The position numbers and the translations under genes are program-made. Below are positions 1 through 9,635 of a stretch of DNA of 64,000 nt, one piece after another. The stretch lies in contig WNKI01000001.1 in NCBI GenBank assembly GCA_015350385.1, positions 12,025,329 to 12,089,328 on the forward strand, given 5' to 3'. The DNA is from Aculops lycopersici (Eukaryota > Arthropoda > Arachnida > Trombidiformes > Eriophyidae). Within the stretch, counting starts at the first letter, position 1. Each line of letters begins with the position of its first letter. The notes under the pieces are model-generated. The model ran no database searches, was not told where the DNA came from, and was given only the letters and a program-made list of their open reading frames with translations.

Positions 1-865
1 GTTACTTCTAACAGGTAGTTCTAATAATTAGCGCACAAGCACCGTGAGCGAAAGATGATATTAAATCCTCACGAGCTCGGCGTTTAGCGAGTGAGTGCGC
101 GAGATCAAGTGGGTAAGCGTAAGCTGGAAAAGCAAAGCCAACTAGTGGTAAGACCAAACGGCCACTTGGGCAATCTTCCGTCAGTAGCATAGAGGAGAAA
201 ATCAGTTGCTTTAGCACCATCTTTATTGTATGCTGATTGTGTAAGAGGCGGCGTCGGCTGAGGGCTTAAGCAAAACAGACTAACTTTTCTGCTGAGCAAG
301 TGGCACTAGTGGCCATTGTGTTTGTTGTTTAGTCCCTTTGGCGGCTTACAACTTGCATTTCATTTCCCGTCGGTATTAGTAGCGAGCGCGAATTCTATTA
401 ACAACTAAGCGCAGTACAACCACCATCAACCACTTGTGGCTCGTTTGTCCGCCCGCTCAGTTAGTCGTGCATTTACAGTTAATCATTCGGCGAGAGCTCA
501 TCGTTCCTTTTGGTTGGCGAGCTGACTACTCAGCTCGCTCGTTCCATTTGCTAGTCCCCAGAGACCAACGACATCTATTCTTTCCCCAGACAACAACAGC
601 AACATCAAAAACCACAACCACACGACAGACATAACCAAACGTTCAATTCGTAGGGTTCGAAAGATCATTCGTTTGTATTGTGAGTTCCAGATAGGAATTC
701 TCTCGAACATCTAAACCTCAAGCGAGATGAGAATAGAATGAGTATCCAAATTTTTGGAAGCCACGTGCATGTCAAGCTCAAATGTAGACAATCTATTCGA
801 TTCAAAGCAACAGAATTCATCAGTTGTACCGTTGTCATTGCGTAATACCAAGACTGGATTTCAAA
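1..865. other. Gene-free 5' edge, upstream of the TMEM272-like gene
   Basis: No reading frame here looks protein-coding: the short open frames have no recognisable domain and atypical composition. The right part must include the promoter and 5' UTR of the gene whose ATG is at 866. I see no tRNA-like B box, no repeat array and no clear TATA box. It could also hold upstream non-coding exons, which cannot be judged from sequence alone. Confidence 0.5.
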
Positions 866-1663
866 ATGCAAGATTCTAGGGCAAACAGCACGCTAGAGCT
901 CGTGGTTAACGAGCAACAAATGCAAGGGATGAGTCGAACTGATTTAAGGTCAGGTGCAAGCATAAATAGTCTCAATGGACAGACTGGATTTAGATTTGAG
1001 GATCTCAAACAATGGCCCTCTAGAGTTAGAGAAAGTTTTGGCAACAAAGTTGACGAAGCGAAGGCGAAATCAGATACCAAGTGTGGATTCTTCATTGAGG
1101 TGATTCGAGTGTTTTCCGGAACAATCATTTGGTCAGCTTGTTTCCTGTTCACTATTATTATGCCCATCGTTTTATTCATCCTTGGACTAGTAAATCTGGA
1201 CGATTGCACCGATCGACCCTCACTACCTTATCTAATCTTCTCAATGGGATTTGTAATGACCATTAGCAATCTGTTTAATCTAGCAACGTCCTTGAATCTA
1301 CCCATACTCCACAATCAGCACCTATTATCTTCAGATGTCAAGAACATAATCGCAAGCATTGTGAATATCTTATTCAACTGTATCGTTATCTTCCTTTATG
1401 TCCTATGTGCCTACATGGTCTACACAATTTACCGGAACCATCCTCAGCAACCAGATGGAGTGGTTGATGTTGTGGACTGTAACCCAACGCTATACGGCTT
1501 TACCTATTGGTTTATTACCATTACGCTGAGCCTTTCGGCTGTGATAATCCTCTTGGCCATCATCCTATTCTGTTATAACAAGTACCGTCTTGCCATCATA
1601 AGAGGCTCAACGCCACGATCTCAAGCTGAAGGCGGTGCTCCTAATCCCTTGAGTAGAGTTTGA
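866..1663 (+). CDS. Four-pass membrane protein, TMEM272-like
   Basis: The product is 265 residues from the first ATG of the frame; the frame is open a little upstream but only from a non-ATG codon. About 85 hydrophilic residues precede four hydrophobic segments at roughly residues 90-115, 125-150, 160-190 and 210-235, so both ends probably face the cytosol. The stretch after TM1 (LGLVNLDDC, then a PSLPYL motif before TM2) resembles the Asp-Cys-x(3-4)-Pro-x-Leu/Ile-Pro signature of the TMEM272 family of invertebrate and vertebrate membrane proteins, whose function is not established. It lacks the CCG motif and large loop of tetraspanins. It is single-exon and convergent with TIMM44, with 205 bp between the stop codons. 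The family call is by pattern only. Confidence 0.6.
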   Translation: MQDSRANSTLELVVNEQQMQGMSRTDLRSGASINSLNGQTGFRFEDLKQWPSRVRESFGNKVDEAKAKSDTKCGFFIEVIRVFSGTIIWSACFLFTIIMPIVLFILGLVNLDDCTDRPSLPYLIFSMGFVMTISNLFNLATSLNLPILHNQHLLSSDVKNIIASIVNILFNCIVIFLYVLCAYMVYTIYRNHPQQPDGVVDVVDCNPTLYGFTYWFITITLSLSAVIILLAIILFCYNKYRLAIIRGSTPRSQAEGGAPNPLSRV

Positions 1664-1868
1664 CTTGAAAATTATAAAAAAAGTTTACCTGAAAATTTAC
1701 CAACTGAAGTAGACAGAACAAAACTCATTTTCTTGATAATGTAGTTATTTATTCAGAAAATAGTCAATTAATAACACTATACAATAGAGGTCCTGGGTTC
1801 CTCCAACTGGGGGTGTTTCGCGGCACCTTGATTGAACAACTTTGATGCGGTAGATCGAACCACGGTAT

Positions 1869-3209
1869 TCAGAACATGAACTGAGATTGTTGCATCGCAA
1901 CATCGATCAACCGCCATGCCGTTTTAGGATCCAAATCATTTTGGTCCCGACAAAAAGCCATTACATAAGTGTTTTGCACTATCTTGTCCGGGTCACCTTC
2001 AACAACGTTGCCCTTTTTGTCCTTGACAAAGGTCAATTGTTGAGCTTGAAAAGTGAGAACCAATACAGGACCTTGGTCCATCATTTTACCCATTGCCAGC
2101 TCGATGTTCTGTAGATCCAATATTTTAGAATGTATTGTTAAACCTAATTTCTCTGCCTCTTTCTGGGGATTGCTAAGCACATTAAAAACTGCTTCATGAC
2201 ACCAGTCTTTCAGGATGTCCATCCTCCCTCGACACATGGATTCCAAGATTGTTGGTATGATAAACTTCTCGCAATCTATGAGAAATGCATTGATATCGAA
2301 GCTTGGATCGACTTTGCAAATTTCTGTCAATACATTAGACAAGTCGGTAGTCTGAAATAAGCCGCCTATTGTATCACTAACTCTGTCAACAAAGCCTCGA
2401 GTTACCCTAACCAAGGGGTTATCACTTTCATCAAATTTGGTCTTGATTTCGAATACTTTGTTTACATATGCATTTTCGTCTTTAAACTTCTTCCAGTTCT
2501 CTGACCATTTAGAATCTTTGTGTAGCTCGACAGATTGAACCTCCTCGTTTGGCTCAACCACTCGTTTCTCGGCAGGGTTTAGAGTTGATCGCTCGCTACG
2601 TAATAGTAACTCTTTAGGGGGTTTGTATAGACTAGATAATACGTCGGCTTCATCGAGCTCCTTCTCTACAGTCCTCGAGGCCTCAGACATCTTCTTGTAG
2701 GCACTGGATTCTTTAAGATACTCGCCTTGCTTCGATATACCCTCGGCGGCGTCCTTCGCTCTAGTTGATATTTTGTCCCCTATTTCCATGGTTTTCTTAA
2801 AAATCTCGGCCTCCTTGGCCTTGTCCACTCTCGACTTGAGTGTGTCGCGAGCAGTTTGGAGGACTTCATTAACATCTTTCATGGACTCCTCTTCAACTTT
2901 GCGGTATTTTTCCCTAGCTTGCTTTAGAGCCTCGGTCTCCTCGAGCTTCTGCGTTTCGCGTCTAAACTTCTCAAGGTTTTCTTTGATCTCCTTATTTTGA
3001 GAGAATTCATTCTTAATATTATCTAGTACCTTTTCAAAGAAACCCTTCGGACGGTTGCTCGGTTGATTGCCTTTAGTAAAATGTCTGACTTGTATGCGAC
3101 TATGATGATAATGCTCGTGCTTTGTTGCAGCCACGAGAGGCGTGTGGTTCAACGGTTGCGAATAGAGAGTCCAGTGCCGAACCAACTGTCTGACCGGCAG
3201 TCTCTCCAT
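1869..3209 (-). CDS. TIMM44: Mitochondrial import inner membrane translocase subunit TIM44
   Basis: The product is 446 residues, close to the usual ~450. TIM44 is the peripheral matrix-side subunit of the TIM23 translocase; it tethers mtHsp70 to the channel and drives presequence proteins into the matrix. Seen here: a basic, Ser/His-containing N-terminus suited to a mitochondrial presequence (residues ~1-45), a long charged coiled coil of K/E/R (about 55-190), then the conserved globular C-terminal Tim44-like domain (about 240-440), with features such as DPSFDINAFL, the RGRMDILKDWCHEAVF segment and a closing AWRLIDVAMQQS. Start: ATG at 3207-3209, preceded by a gap shared with the divergent SPT small-subunit gene. 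There are no introns. Identification is strong. Confidence 0.93.
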   Translation of the reverse strand: MERLPVRQLVRHWTLYSQPLNHTPLVAATKHEHYHHSRIQVRHFTKGNQPSNRPKGFFEKVLDNIKNEFSQNKEIKENLEKFRRETQKLEETEALKQAREKYRKVEEESMKDVNEVLQTARDTLKSRVDKAKEAEIFKKTMEIGDKISTRAKDAAEGISKQGEYLKESSAYKKMSEASRTVEKELDEADVLSSLYKPPKELLLRSERSTLNPAEKRVVEPNEEVQSVELHKDSKWSENWKKFKDENAYVNKVFEIKTKFDESDNPLVRVTRGFVDRVSDTIGGLFQTTDLSNVLTEICKVDPSFDINAFLIDCEKFIIPTILESMCRGRMDILKDWCHEAVFNVLSNPQKEAEKLGLTIHSKILDLQNIELAMGKMMDQGPVLVLTFQAQQLTFVKDKKGNVVEGDPDKIVQNTYVMAFCRDQNDLDPKTAWRLIDVAMQQSQFMF

Positions 3210-3894
3210 TCTTGATTGATAATAGGAACGAGGTTATGATAAAGTCATCATGGTCAATGATTAAATAATTTCAGTTATTTATGAGGTTGTTACGTAGAGC
3301 ATGAATCCAAGTCGATCTGCAGGCTACAAAAGATGCCATGTGCTTCTCATGCCACATGAGAGATTCGACACATCTGGCATTCAGCTGCGCATTCATTCTG
3401 CACGCAGTCAAAGTAGCGCAAGGATTTGGGCTGCCTACAGATTCCGCGCATCCTGCACGGACCGCGGCGATGGCGCCTACTTTACCAAAACTTTCTGCCC
3501 ATTGGTGACACTTGTTGTTGGCTTGCCAACTGCTACGGCTACCAGTTCTACATCTCTATTGCAAGCTAAGCGGCCAATACTTATCGATTCTATTACAATT
3601 ATCACCGATCAAGACAATGTTTATCGGCCTCGTCATCGCGCCATACAGACGCTGCTCTATGTTGCTGCACTTTGAACTGATGCTTGACTAGATAAACATG
3701 CGCCCTAGCTACATGTAGCATACTGGGGAAACAAGTTCCAGTTGAGTAGTATCGGCGATAAGTGTGCGATATGGCGCCTACTTCTCGGAAGTTTGTAGAT
3801 TATTTTCATCGTAAACTCCAAGCTCAGTCGCAATATTTACAACCATATTCATATCTACTCAAAAACTTTATAACCTCTTTAACCTACATAGACG
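3210..3894. promoter_or_regulatory. Divergent intergenic region, TIMM44 / SPT small subunit
   Basis: This 685-bp gap must carry both promoters. A 124-codon open frame at 3301-3675 begins with ATG, but its translation has no hydrophobic pattern, domain or plausible composition, and I do not count it as a gene. The phrase atggcgcctact occurs twice (about 3470 and 3771). No other structure was seen. Confidence 0.4.
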
Positions 3895-4119
3895 ATGGCA
3901 GAGGGACGCCGAAAACAGGAAGCAAATTATGGAAACATAGTGACTTGTGCCATCGATAAGACGATTGAGTGGTACCAAGTTTACGAAAGCCGACTGGCCA
4001 TCAATTTGCTCGAACCATGGGAGAAATGTCTCGCCAATGTGATGGTAGTTGGGCTCTTCACACTTCTATTTTACATATTCACCTGGGTGACTAGATTATT
4101 TACCAGCTTGATAGCCTAA
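3895..4119 (+). CDS. SPTSSA: Serine palmitoyltransferase small subunit (ssSPT)
   Basis: A 74-residue protein. ssSPTs bind the SPTLC1/SPTLC2 dimer in the ER membrane, strongly stimulate condensation of serine with acyl-CoA (first step of sphingolipid synthesis) and influence acyl-chain choice. Seen here: a hydrophilic N-terminus, then WYQVYESRLAINLLEPWEK, matching the family core of a Trp-Tyr-x-Tyr stretch followed by Leu-Glu-Pro-Trp-Glu, then one transmembrane helix (about residues 48-68). Size and architecture match the animal ~70-residue SPTSSA/B proteins; the A versus B assignment is arbitrary. The gene is divergent from TIMM44 and single-exon. It is easy to miss because of its size. Confidence 0.8.
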   Translation: MAEGRRKQEANYGNIVTCAIDKTIEWYQVYESRLAINLLEPWEKCLANVMVVGLFTLLFYIFTWVTRLFTSLIA

Positions 4120-4442
4120 TTCAAAAGACACAACTAATCTGGAATAACATGCAAGAAGTTTTCAGAAAAAGACACTCGATTGGCTACTTTGCTATCGTCC
4201 CATCACATAGACAGAGTTCATTTGTTCAACAAGTTTTCAAATTTAAATTAAAATTCCTATTATATGAGACTTGTTCCTTCTTCATGATGATTTTAGTTGT
4301 CGTGATAGTCTTGCAATAATCACGAGGTTAGTTAATGCTCGCCTAGTAGACATTGTCTACAAAAGCGTTTATTTTATCCTGGTTGCATCTTGTGGCCCCG
4401 AGAATCAATTCATTGAGGACCTATCAGTTGTGAAGGTGTATG
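4120..4442. other. Convergent 3' spacer between the SPT small subunit and DENND1
   Basis: The sequence is AT-rich with no credible gene; short frames on the plus strand run into the 3' end of the opposite gene. It presumably holds the two 3' UTRs. No hairpin or repeat stood out. Confidence 0.4.
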
Positions 4443-5873
4443 CTAATCCATTCGATTATAGAAGAATGATTGCGCTGCCTGGCTCGTAGATTGAGCCTCG
4501 TTCAATTTGACTTTCCAGTCCTTGTAGGTTTGTTTGCTCTTATCCTTGAGTCCCTTGTACACTAATTTCAGTGATGGATTTATGCTCCTGAGTAAAACAC
4601 CGCTTTTAGACTTCATTGCATTCAACCAATCTTGGTACTGAATGTTGACTCTGTTCACCGTTCTCTCTTCGTACAGATTAACCTCAAATTCAAAATCATC
4701 ATTGAATCCTTGGCCTGCATTCAACATGTCTAGTCTACCCTCAACAAACTGACGAAACATTTGCGATTCTAACATTTTCTTTAGGAACATTTGATAGCTT
4801 GAAGGTCGGGTGGCTACAAATCGGTCATGATTGAAGGTGATCTTCTCACCATCGTTAAACTCAAGGGCCTCGCGATAGCCCCCGATTATCATAACTAAAG
4901 CCCTCAGGAAGGCTCTACTTAATGAGTCACCCAAAGCCACAGAACTCTTCAAGTCCGAACGGATAGAGTTCACCACGCCAGGTGGTAGATTTCTCACGTC
5001 GTCATGGGGAGTTCTCACAATGTCGTCGTCGGCCATCAGAATAACAACTTCACTCAACTCCTCGAGCTTCAACTTCCTGAAGGTGGGCTCAGGTACTCCA
5101 ATCAAGTATGGCATTGGTGCTTGTAGGTAAGCTAGGAGATCAGATGGTAGGACTGAAATAAATATATGCTGCCAATGCATCGGGTATAACAAGGTATTTA
5201 GCGTCTGTACACAAGCCGATAATCGATCCAGTTTCTTTGAGGTGACAAGAATATGTCTCTCGTTTAGTGAGCTAGCAAACAGCGTTATCATATTATCAAC
5301 ATTAATGGCATTGTAATATTCGGTCAAGTTTCTATCTTGTGGTATGGTGGGTAACAAGTGATTGTCTGGGGCATCGATCGATAGTTTTCTCGGCTGGCCG
5401 TCTACTTTATAGTTGATAGTTAGATTGGCCATGGGATCATTCGGCACTTTGCTTTGATACAGAGACTTGAGTAGGTTCAATAACTCGTCTTGTCGGCTTT
5501 CGATGTTGTAGAAGGTTCCGATGTGAGCCACTATTTTGTGGAACATCTCATGCCATGGTAATTGACTTAATATAACTATACAAGTTTCTGTTTGGGGTGA
5601 GATCCGACAGTAACCGAATGTCCATTTTGAGTCTATATTTGTTAGTACAAAGGAGAATTGAGTTACATTCTCGATAACAAGATCTTTGCATGGATATGCA
5701 AATTTAGGCACCGAATCCAGAACCTCTTTCACTCTGAAGGTGTCTGGAAATCTTCTCTTGATCCATGGCTTTTGTTCCAGAGTTCCATTATTTTCACTTA
5801 ATTTAAATGATACCTCACAATAGCAATCGAATATGCGATCGGGATTTGCCTTGAACCGAGTGGATTTATTCAT
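4443..5873 (-). CDS. DENND1: DENN domain protein 1 (connecdenn), Rab35 GEF
   Basis: The product is 476 residues. DENND1/connecdenn proteins are exchange factors for Rab35 that act at clathrin-coated pits and endosomes. The protein begins directly with the uDENN portion (FDCYCEVSF, KRRFPD), continues into the central DENN domain (FVLTNIDSKWTFGYCRI, LPWHEMFHKIV, LLYPMHWQHIFISVLP, LLAYLQAPMPYLIGV) and ends with a dDENN region (SLSRAFLRALVMIIGGYREAL to about residue 440). The C-terminus stops shortly after, so the long clathrin/AP-2-binding tail of the vertebrate proteins is missing: either a short form or a tail on an exon I cannot see. The stop is clean and no obvious donor precedes it. Single exon, divergent from PAK1IP1. 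Confidence 0.88.
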   Translation of the reverse strand: MNKSTRFKANPDRIFDCYCEVSFKLSENNGTLEQKPWIKRRFPDTFRVKEVLDSVPKFAYPCKDLVIENVTQFSFVLTNIDSKWTFGYCRISPQTETCIVILSQLPWHEMFHKIVAHIGTFYNIESRQDELLNLLKSLYQSKVPNDPMANLTINYKVDGQPRKLSIDAPDNHLLPTIPQDRNLTEYYNAINVDNMITLFASSLNERHILVTSKKLDRLSACVQTLNTLLYPMHWQHIFISVLPSDLLAYLQAPMPYLIGVPEPTFRKLKLEELSEVVILMADDDIVRTPHDDVRNLPPGVVNSIRSDLKSSVALGDSLSRAFLRALVMIIGGYREALEFNDGEKITFNHDRFVATRPSSYQMFLKKMLESQMFRQFVEGRLDMLNAGQGFNDDFEFEVNLYEERTVNRVNIQYQDWLNAMKSKSGVLLRSINPSLKLVYKGLKDKSKQTYKDWKVKLNEAQSTSQAAQSFFYNRMD

Positions 5874-6275
5874 ATCTATGGGAAATAGATGATTGTTGGA
5901 TCAAAATTTTGCAGGTACCTGCACTATGATCTCGTAAATAATTAAAATATCCTCACCTCAGAGGTTGGGATACATCGATGACCTACCTGTATGTTACAGA
6001 TTGAATCATTTTGATAGACTGGCGACGACAAGTGTATAAAATCGAGGCGTATTCTACGATTGTTTACCAACTACGCTGTCAATTGGAATTCTTCCCCCAT
6101 TTGCTTGCGCAAAAATGGTGCATACAGTCGAGTGCATAAGTGTTCACAAAGTTTCACGTTGAGGTAACCCACGTGTTTTGATGTTTGTTCTTGGTTGAAA
6201 GAACTTTTCATTCGTTACCCTCACTTTTTTCTATCACTACTAATTACTACTAATTCTATGTAAATAATCAGAACT
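5874..6275. promoter_or_regulatory. Divergent promoter region, DENND1 / PAK1IP1
   Basis: A 402-bp gap between two ATGs on opposite strands, so it must contain both promoters. No coding potential and no repeated element was seen. Confidence 0.45.
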
Positions 6276-7271
6276 ATGGAAGAAGAAGAAGCTGAGCTCA
6301 TCGTCGGAACATACGAAGACTATGTTATTGGCTATAGAATCGAAACTGTAGAGAAACCAACGAAGAGAAGGCGCAATTCAAGTGATGAAACCGCAACATC
6401 TAACGGTAAGACATCCAGTCTGATCAGCCTAGAGCAATCATTTGCTGTCAGAGGGCACTCTGGCAGCGTCTTGAATGTTGCAATCAATGGCAATGGAACC
6501 ATAGCTATATCATCTGGCTTCGATGAGATGGTGAATGTCTTCAATCTCAAAAAGAGGAAGTTGTTGCAAACATTCGAAGGAGCCTTTAAATGCGCAGTCT
6601 TTGTAGAGAACTCACATCTCATTTGTGGATCTGAGGACACCCACATCTACATCTATGAATTGAAGAAGTCTGAAATGATATTAGCTAAAACATTAAGAGG
6701 ACATAAAGAGCCTATCACATCTCTTAGCGTTCACCCATCTGGAAAGATATTACTATCACTCTCAAAAGACAATACCATGCGGACATGGAATCTTATAAAG
6801 GGTAGAGTTGCATTTGTGACACAGGTAAAACCTCAAGCGCATCTAGTCGAGTGGTCGCTTGATGGTAGTGGATTTGTAATAGCAGCTAACAATGAGGTTT
6901 ATTTATATAACAATTCAGGGGAACTGAAGCACAATATCAAATCGGAGAAGAGGATCAACTCTGTTGAGTTTATCACTAATAATATTTTCTTAGTTGCCAA
7001 CGACTCTGGCGAGCTGGAGTTCATTGATCTCACTGAGGGCAAATCATTGATGAAATTTGAGGCCCATGAAACAAGGATCAAATCCGTTAGACGTGTTGGT
7101 TCAAACAAATCGGATGTCGTGAGATTTGCAACCGCCTCGAGTGACGGCAAGATAAAACTATGGGAATGTGATGCGCCTGACAAATCAAAGCCAACTGAAC
7201 TTGCCCTGGTTGACACCGGGGCTCGGCTCACCTGCATGACATCAGCCACTAGAAAGCTAGACGCTCCTTAG
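6276..7271 (+). CDS. PAK1IP1: PAK1-interacting protein 1-like WD40 protein (MAK11)
   Basis: The product is 331 residues. Yeast Mak11 and animal PAK1IP1 are nucleolar WD40 proteins needed for 60S ribosomal subunit assembly; the animal protein also binds and inhibits PAK1. The protein opens with an acidic run, then IVGTYEDYVIGYRI, followed by WD repeats: a repeat ending in SSGFDEMVNVFNL, one with GSEDTHIYIYEL, then GHKEPITSLSVHPSGKILLS with SKDNTMRTWNL, and a last repeat with TASSDGKIKLWE. It is shorter than the ~390-residue vertebrate protein, the missing part being the basic C-terminal tail. ATG context is good (ACTATGG). Convergent with the secreted-protein gene downstream. Confidence 0.85.
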   Translation: MEEEEAELIVGTYEDYVIGYRIETVEKPTKRRRNSSDETATSNGKTSSLISLEQSFAVRGHSGSVLNVAINGNGTIAISSGFDEMVNVFNLKKRKLLQTFEGAFKCAVFVENSHLICGSEDTHIYIYELKKSEMILAKTLRGHKEPITSLSVHPSGKILLSLSKDNTMRTWNLIKGRVAFVTQVKPQAHLVEWSLDGSGFVIAANNEVYLYNNSGELKHNIKSEKRINSVEFITNNIFLVANDSGELEFIDLTEGKSLMKFEAHETRIKSVRRVGSNKSDVVRFATASSDGKIKLWECDAPDKSKPTELALVDTGARLTCMTSATRKLDAP

Positions 7272-7332
7272 ACCGCCCAGCGCTTGTGATATTTTGACCA
7301 TGAAGCTCGAAACTTCATCCTCAATTATTGGA

Positions 7333-7999
7333 TTACTTTCCGTACTTCTTTCCAACCTTAGCCTTGACCTGTTGTACGTTTGGAACAAATAGTAAAAATT
7401 TGTTAGTAAGATGCATCTATAAAATATAAATTAATCTACCAACGTTTGTATCAATTCAAGAAACTTACTCCCCACTTGAAATTGGCTTTCTTATCGGTCT
7501 TGACGTAGGTGCTAACGTATGGCACCCATCCCTTGTAACCTCTCTTGACTCTATTGTGGACAGCCTTGGTGTCGGCAGCCACAGGAGCTTCACCTTGGTC
7601 CACTGATCTCTTGTTCCGGCTTCCACTAATCAAATTGAAGAACTTTGACAGAATTGGGTGCTCTTCTGAGGCTGAAGAGTCGTTTGAGTCATCGTCATAA
7701 TCGCCTGATTCTGCGTCGCTACTTTCGGCGGCACCGAGACCGCGAGCTCCGTTGCTTTGGTAATACTCACCCTCACCAGCGCCATCAGAGCCGGCCGACT
7801 CTGAACCGGCACCAATTGGTGCGTATCCGGTCACTACTCCGTTGGCGAGCGCTGAGAGACCTGACAAGCCCGAGAGACCGGAAAGTCCGGTGATTGCAGT
7901 CTCGGCTTCTCCATCGTAATCTTGAGTTTTGGCTGAAGCAACTAAGGCGACCAAGGTTATGGCAGCGATGATTGAGGCTAGTTCTAGTTGACGTACCAT
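7333..7999 (-). CDS. Secreted prepropeptide-like protein of unknown function (two exons)
   Basis: Exon 1 is 7469-7999, exon 2 is 7333-7368, and a 100-bp GTAAGT...CAG intron (7369-7468) joins them in phase 0 to give 188 residues. Seen: a signal peptide (residues ~1-23, ending VASA), a fourfold Gly-Leu-Ser tandem, a Gly/Ser/Asp/Glu-rich acidic middle, then two basic processing sites, RNKR (~129) and RVKR (~149). After the last site lies a ~38-residue cationic, aromatic tail that starts GYKGWVPYVSTYV and ends KKYGK, where Gly-Lys could act as an amidation/trim signal. The layout (signal, acidic spacer, dibasic site, basic mature peptide) fits a neuropeptide or antimicrobial precursor, but I recognise no family. 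A matrix or cuticle protein is also possible. Function is unassigned. Confidence 0.7.
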
Positions 8000-8553
8000 C
8001 TTGATTGATTTTTGTTCTTTGAGATTTAGTAGTGATTAACTGGAAATGGAATGTCGCTATGGACGAATTCAATAAATAATGTATACGCTAGAGGTCGAGG
8101 AAGTAGAGTGATCGGACTAGTGGGGATTCATAATCCTTATAAGATGCTTGGCAATCCAGTAATGTTGGATAGATCTAGATGTATCATTTACAAGATTGGT
8201 GGTGCTCTACCATCGGTGACATCCAATCCTAACAAGATGGGAAGAGAGTTGTTGGTGTTGCGCAAACTCTCTGGACATCTCTTTGAAAAGTTTTTCGACA
8301 GCAGCCACTTGTTACGCTATTGTACATACAGTATCATGGTTAGGTCAGGCTCGCGGTGATCTGTTTGCTCAAGTGCACATCATGCACAGGTGCAGCGGTA
8401 GCTCTTATCTGCCACTCATTGGTGAACGCCATTGTTGTTGCTCTTGTTGTCATGCAACCAAGTAGGTTTAAGTCTGTTAGTTTATCCCAATGTAAAATCT
8501 TGTTCTCCTTCCTGTTCAGTCAAATGAATACAAGCACGAATCAGACTCGACCG
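8000..8553. other. Spacer between the secreted-protein gene and ARFRP1
   Basis: It contains the promoter of the minus-strand secreted gene and the 3' side of ARFRP1. An ATG-initiated plus-strand frame (8051-8359, 102 codons) has no recognisable feature and I treat it as chance. No repeats were seen. Confidence 0.4.
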
Positions 8554-9147
8554 TTAAAGCTCGAGCGGCGGCTTTGGCGACATCTTAACCTGTTCACCAA
8601 TCCAGCCAATGGACTTGTTTATTCCATCCCCCTTGAGCGCGGAGGTTGGTATTGAGATAAAACGCCGGTCGCCGATTGAATCCAGTGACTCGCGAAAGGC
8701 TGTAACAACCTCACTTGGTTTCATTGCATTAGGTAGATCCTGTTTGTTTACCACGAATAATAAAGGCAAATTTGCTAGCAAATCATTCTTGATAACTTTC
8801 CTAAACGCCGCCACTGATTCATCAAGTCGCTTTCTGTCAGACGAGTCAACGACCCATATGATCCCATGAGCCTCTTGATAATACTTGTCCCAAAGAAGTT
8901 GTAGCTCCTGTTGGCCTCCTAGATCCCAGAAGTTTAATATCACGCCACTGGTTTCAATCTTGCCCACGTTTAAGCCGACAGTTGAGGCTATCCGATTGAG
9001 ATCAGCACGTCGGTAGTTTTTATTAAAATTACACCTAGCATGCTCGAGAAAGGTCGTTTTCCCTGAATTGTCGAGACCGAGAATAAGGATAAAATAGTTT
9101 CCTTTGTGAAATAAATATTCCCAGAAGCCATATAATAAGCTGAACAT
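8554..9147 (-). CDS. ARFRP1: ADP-ribosylation factor-related protein 1 (ARFRP1/Arl3p)
   Basis: A 197-residue small GTPase of the trans-Golgi, where the family recruits ARL1 and its golgins. G motifs: P-loop GLDNSGKTT (~24-32), switch II WDLGGQQE, NKQDLP as G4, TSALKGDG as G5. The N-terminus (MFSLLYGFWEYLFHKGNYFILILGLDN) matches ARFRP1 rather than ARF or ARL: there is no Gly2 for myristoylation, and the hydrophobic start is the family's acetylation/ARL-like membrane anchor. The KYYQEAHGIIWVVDSSD segment and length also fit. The start is the first ATG in frame. Single exon, divergent from METTL3. Confidence 0.9.
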   Translation of the reverse strand: MFSLLYGFWEYLFHKGNYFILILGLDNSGKTTFLEHARCNFNKNYRRADLNRIASTVGLNVGKIETSGVILNFWDLGGQQELQLLWDKYYQEAHGIIWVVDSSDRKRLDESVAAFRKVIKNDLLANLPLLFVVNKQDLPNAMKPSEVVTAFRESLDSIGDRRFISIPTSALKGDGINKSIGWIGEQVKMSPKPPLEL

Positions 9148-9635
9148 AATTATTATAGCACCAAAGAGATTGATTCTAATAGTGGCTAGATAGTTTTGGT
9201 GGTTAATGTCATGCTAATATTCATGTGTCATTTTTAGTCTCTCTTTGAAAAGGCAATAACGACCCACAATCTTGACCCTCTCGGCAACCATGCACCTTTG
9301 TTTATGTTCTCTCGCCTCAGGTGTCACTGAATTTCTCACTGACTCTTATCAGTGTTATCGGCGTCCATCGAAATTGCAACCATTTTGGCATCATAACCAC
9401 ACATTGGCCATGCACTGTAGCGGGCCATTGACACGAGGCCCATGCAATTTATGCACACAAGTCTATAGGATGTCTTGCATTGTAAGGCTAGCACCGATCG
9501 GTCTGTGCTCTCACATCTGCAACAAAATAAAACTCGACAGCCAGGTTCCACGAAAAAGGTTGGCTGGTTCGAGAAGTTTAAAATTGCGGTATTGTTCTAT
9601 TTTATCTCTGTCAAATAGATTTAGACAAATAGAGA
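9148..9635. promoter_or_regulatory. Divergent promoter region, ARFRP1 / METTL3
   Basis: A 488-bp intergenic region that must drive both genes. Open frames crossing it on both strands overlap each other and show no protein features. No TATA element or repeat was obvious. Confidence 0.4.

Noticed and set aside
3301..3675. 124-codon ATG-initiated frame on the plus strand
   Set aside because: No domain, no signal peptide, no hydrophobic pattern and atypical composition; it lies in a gap that must contain two divergent promoters.
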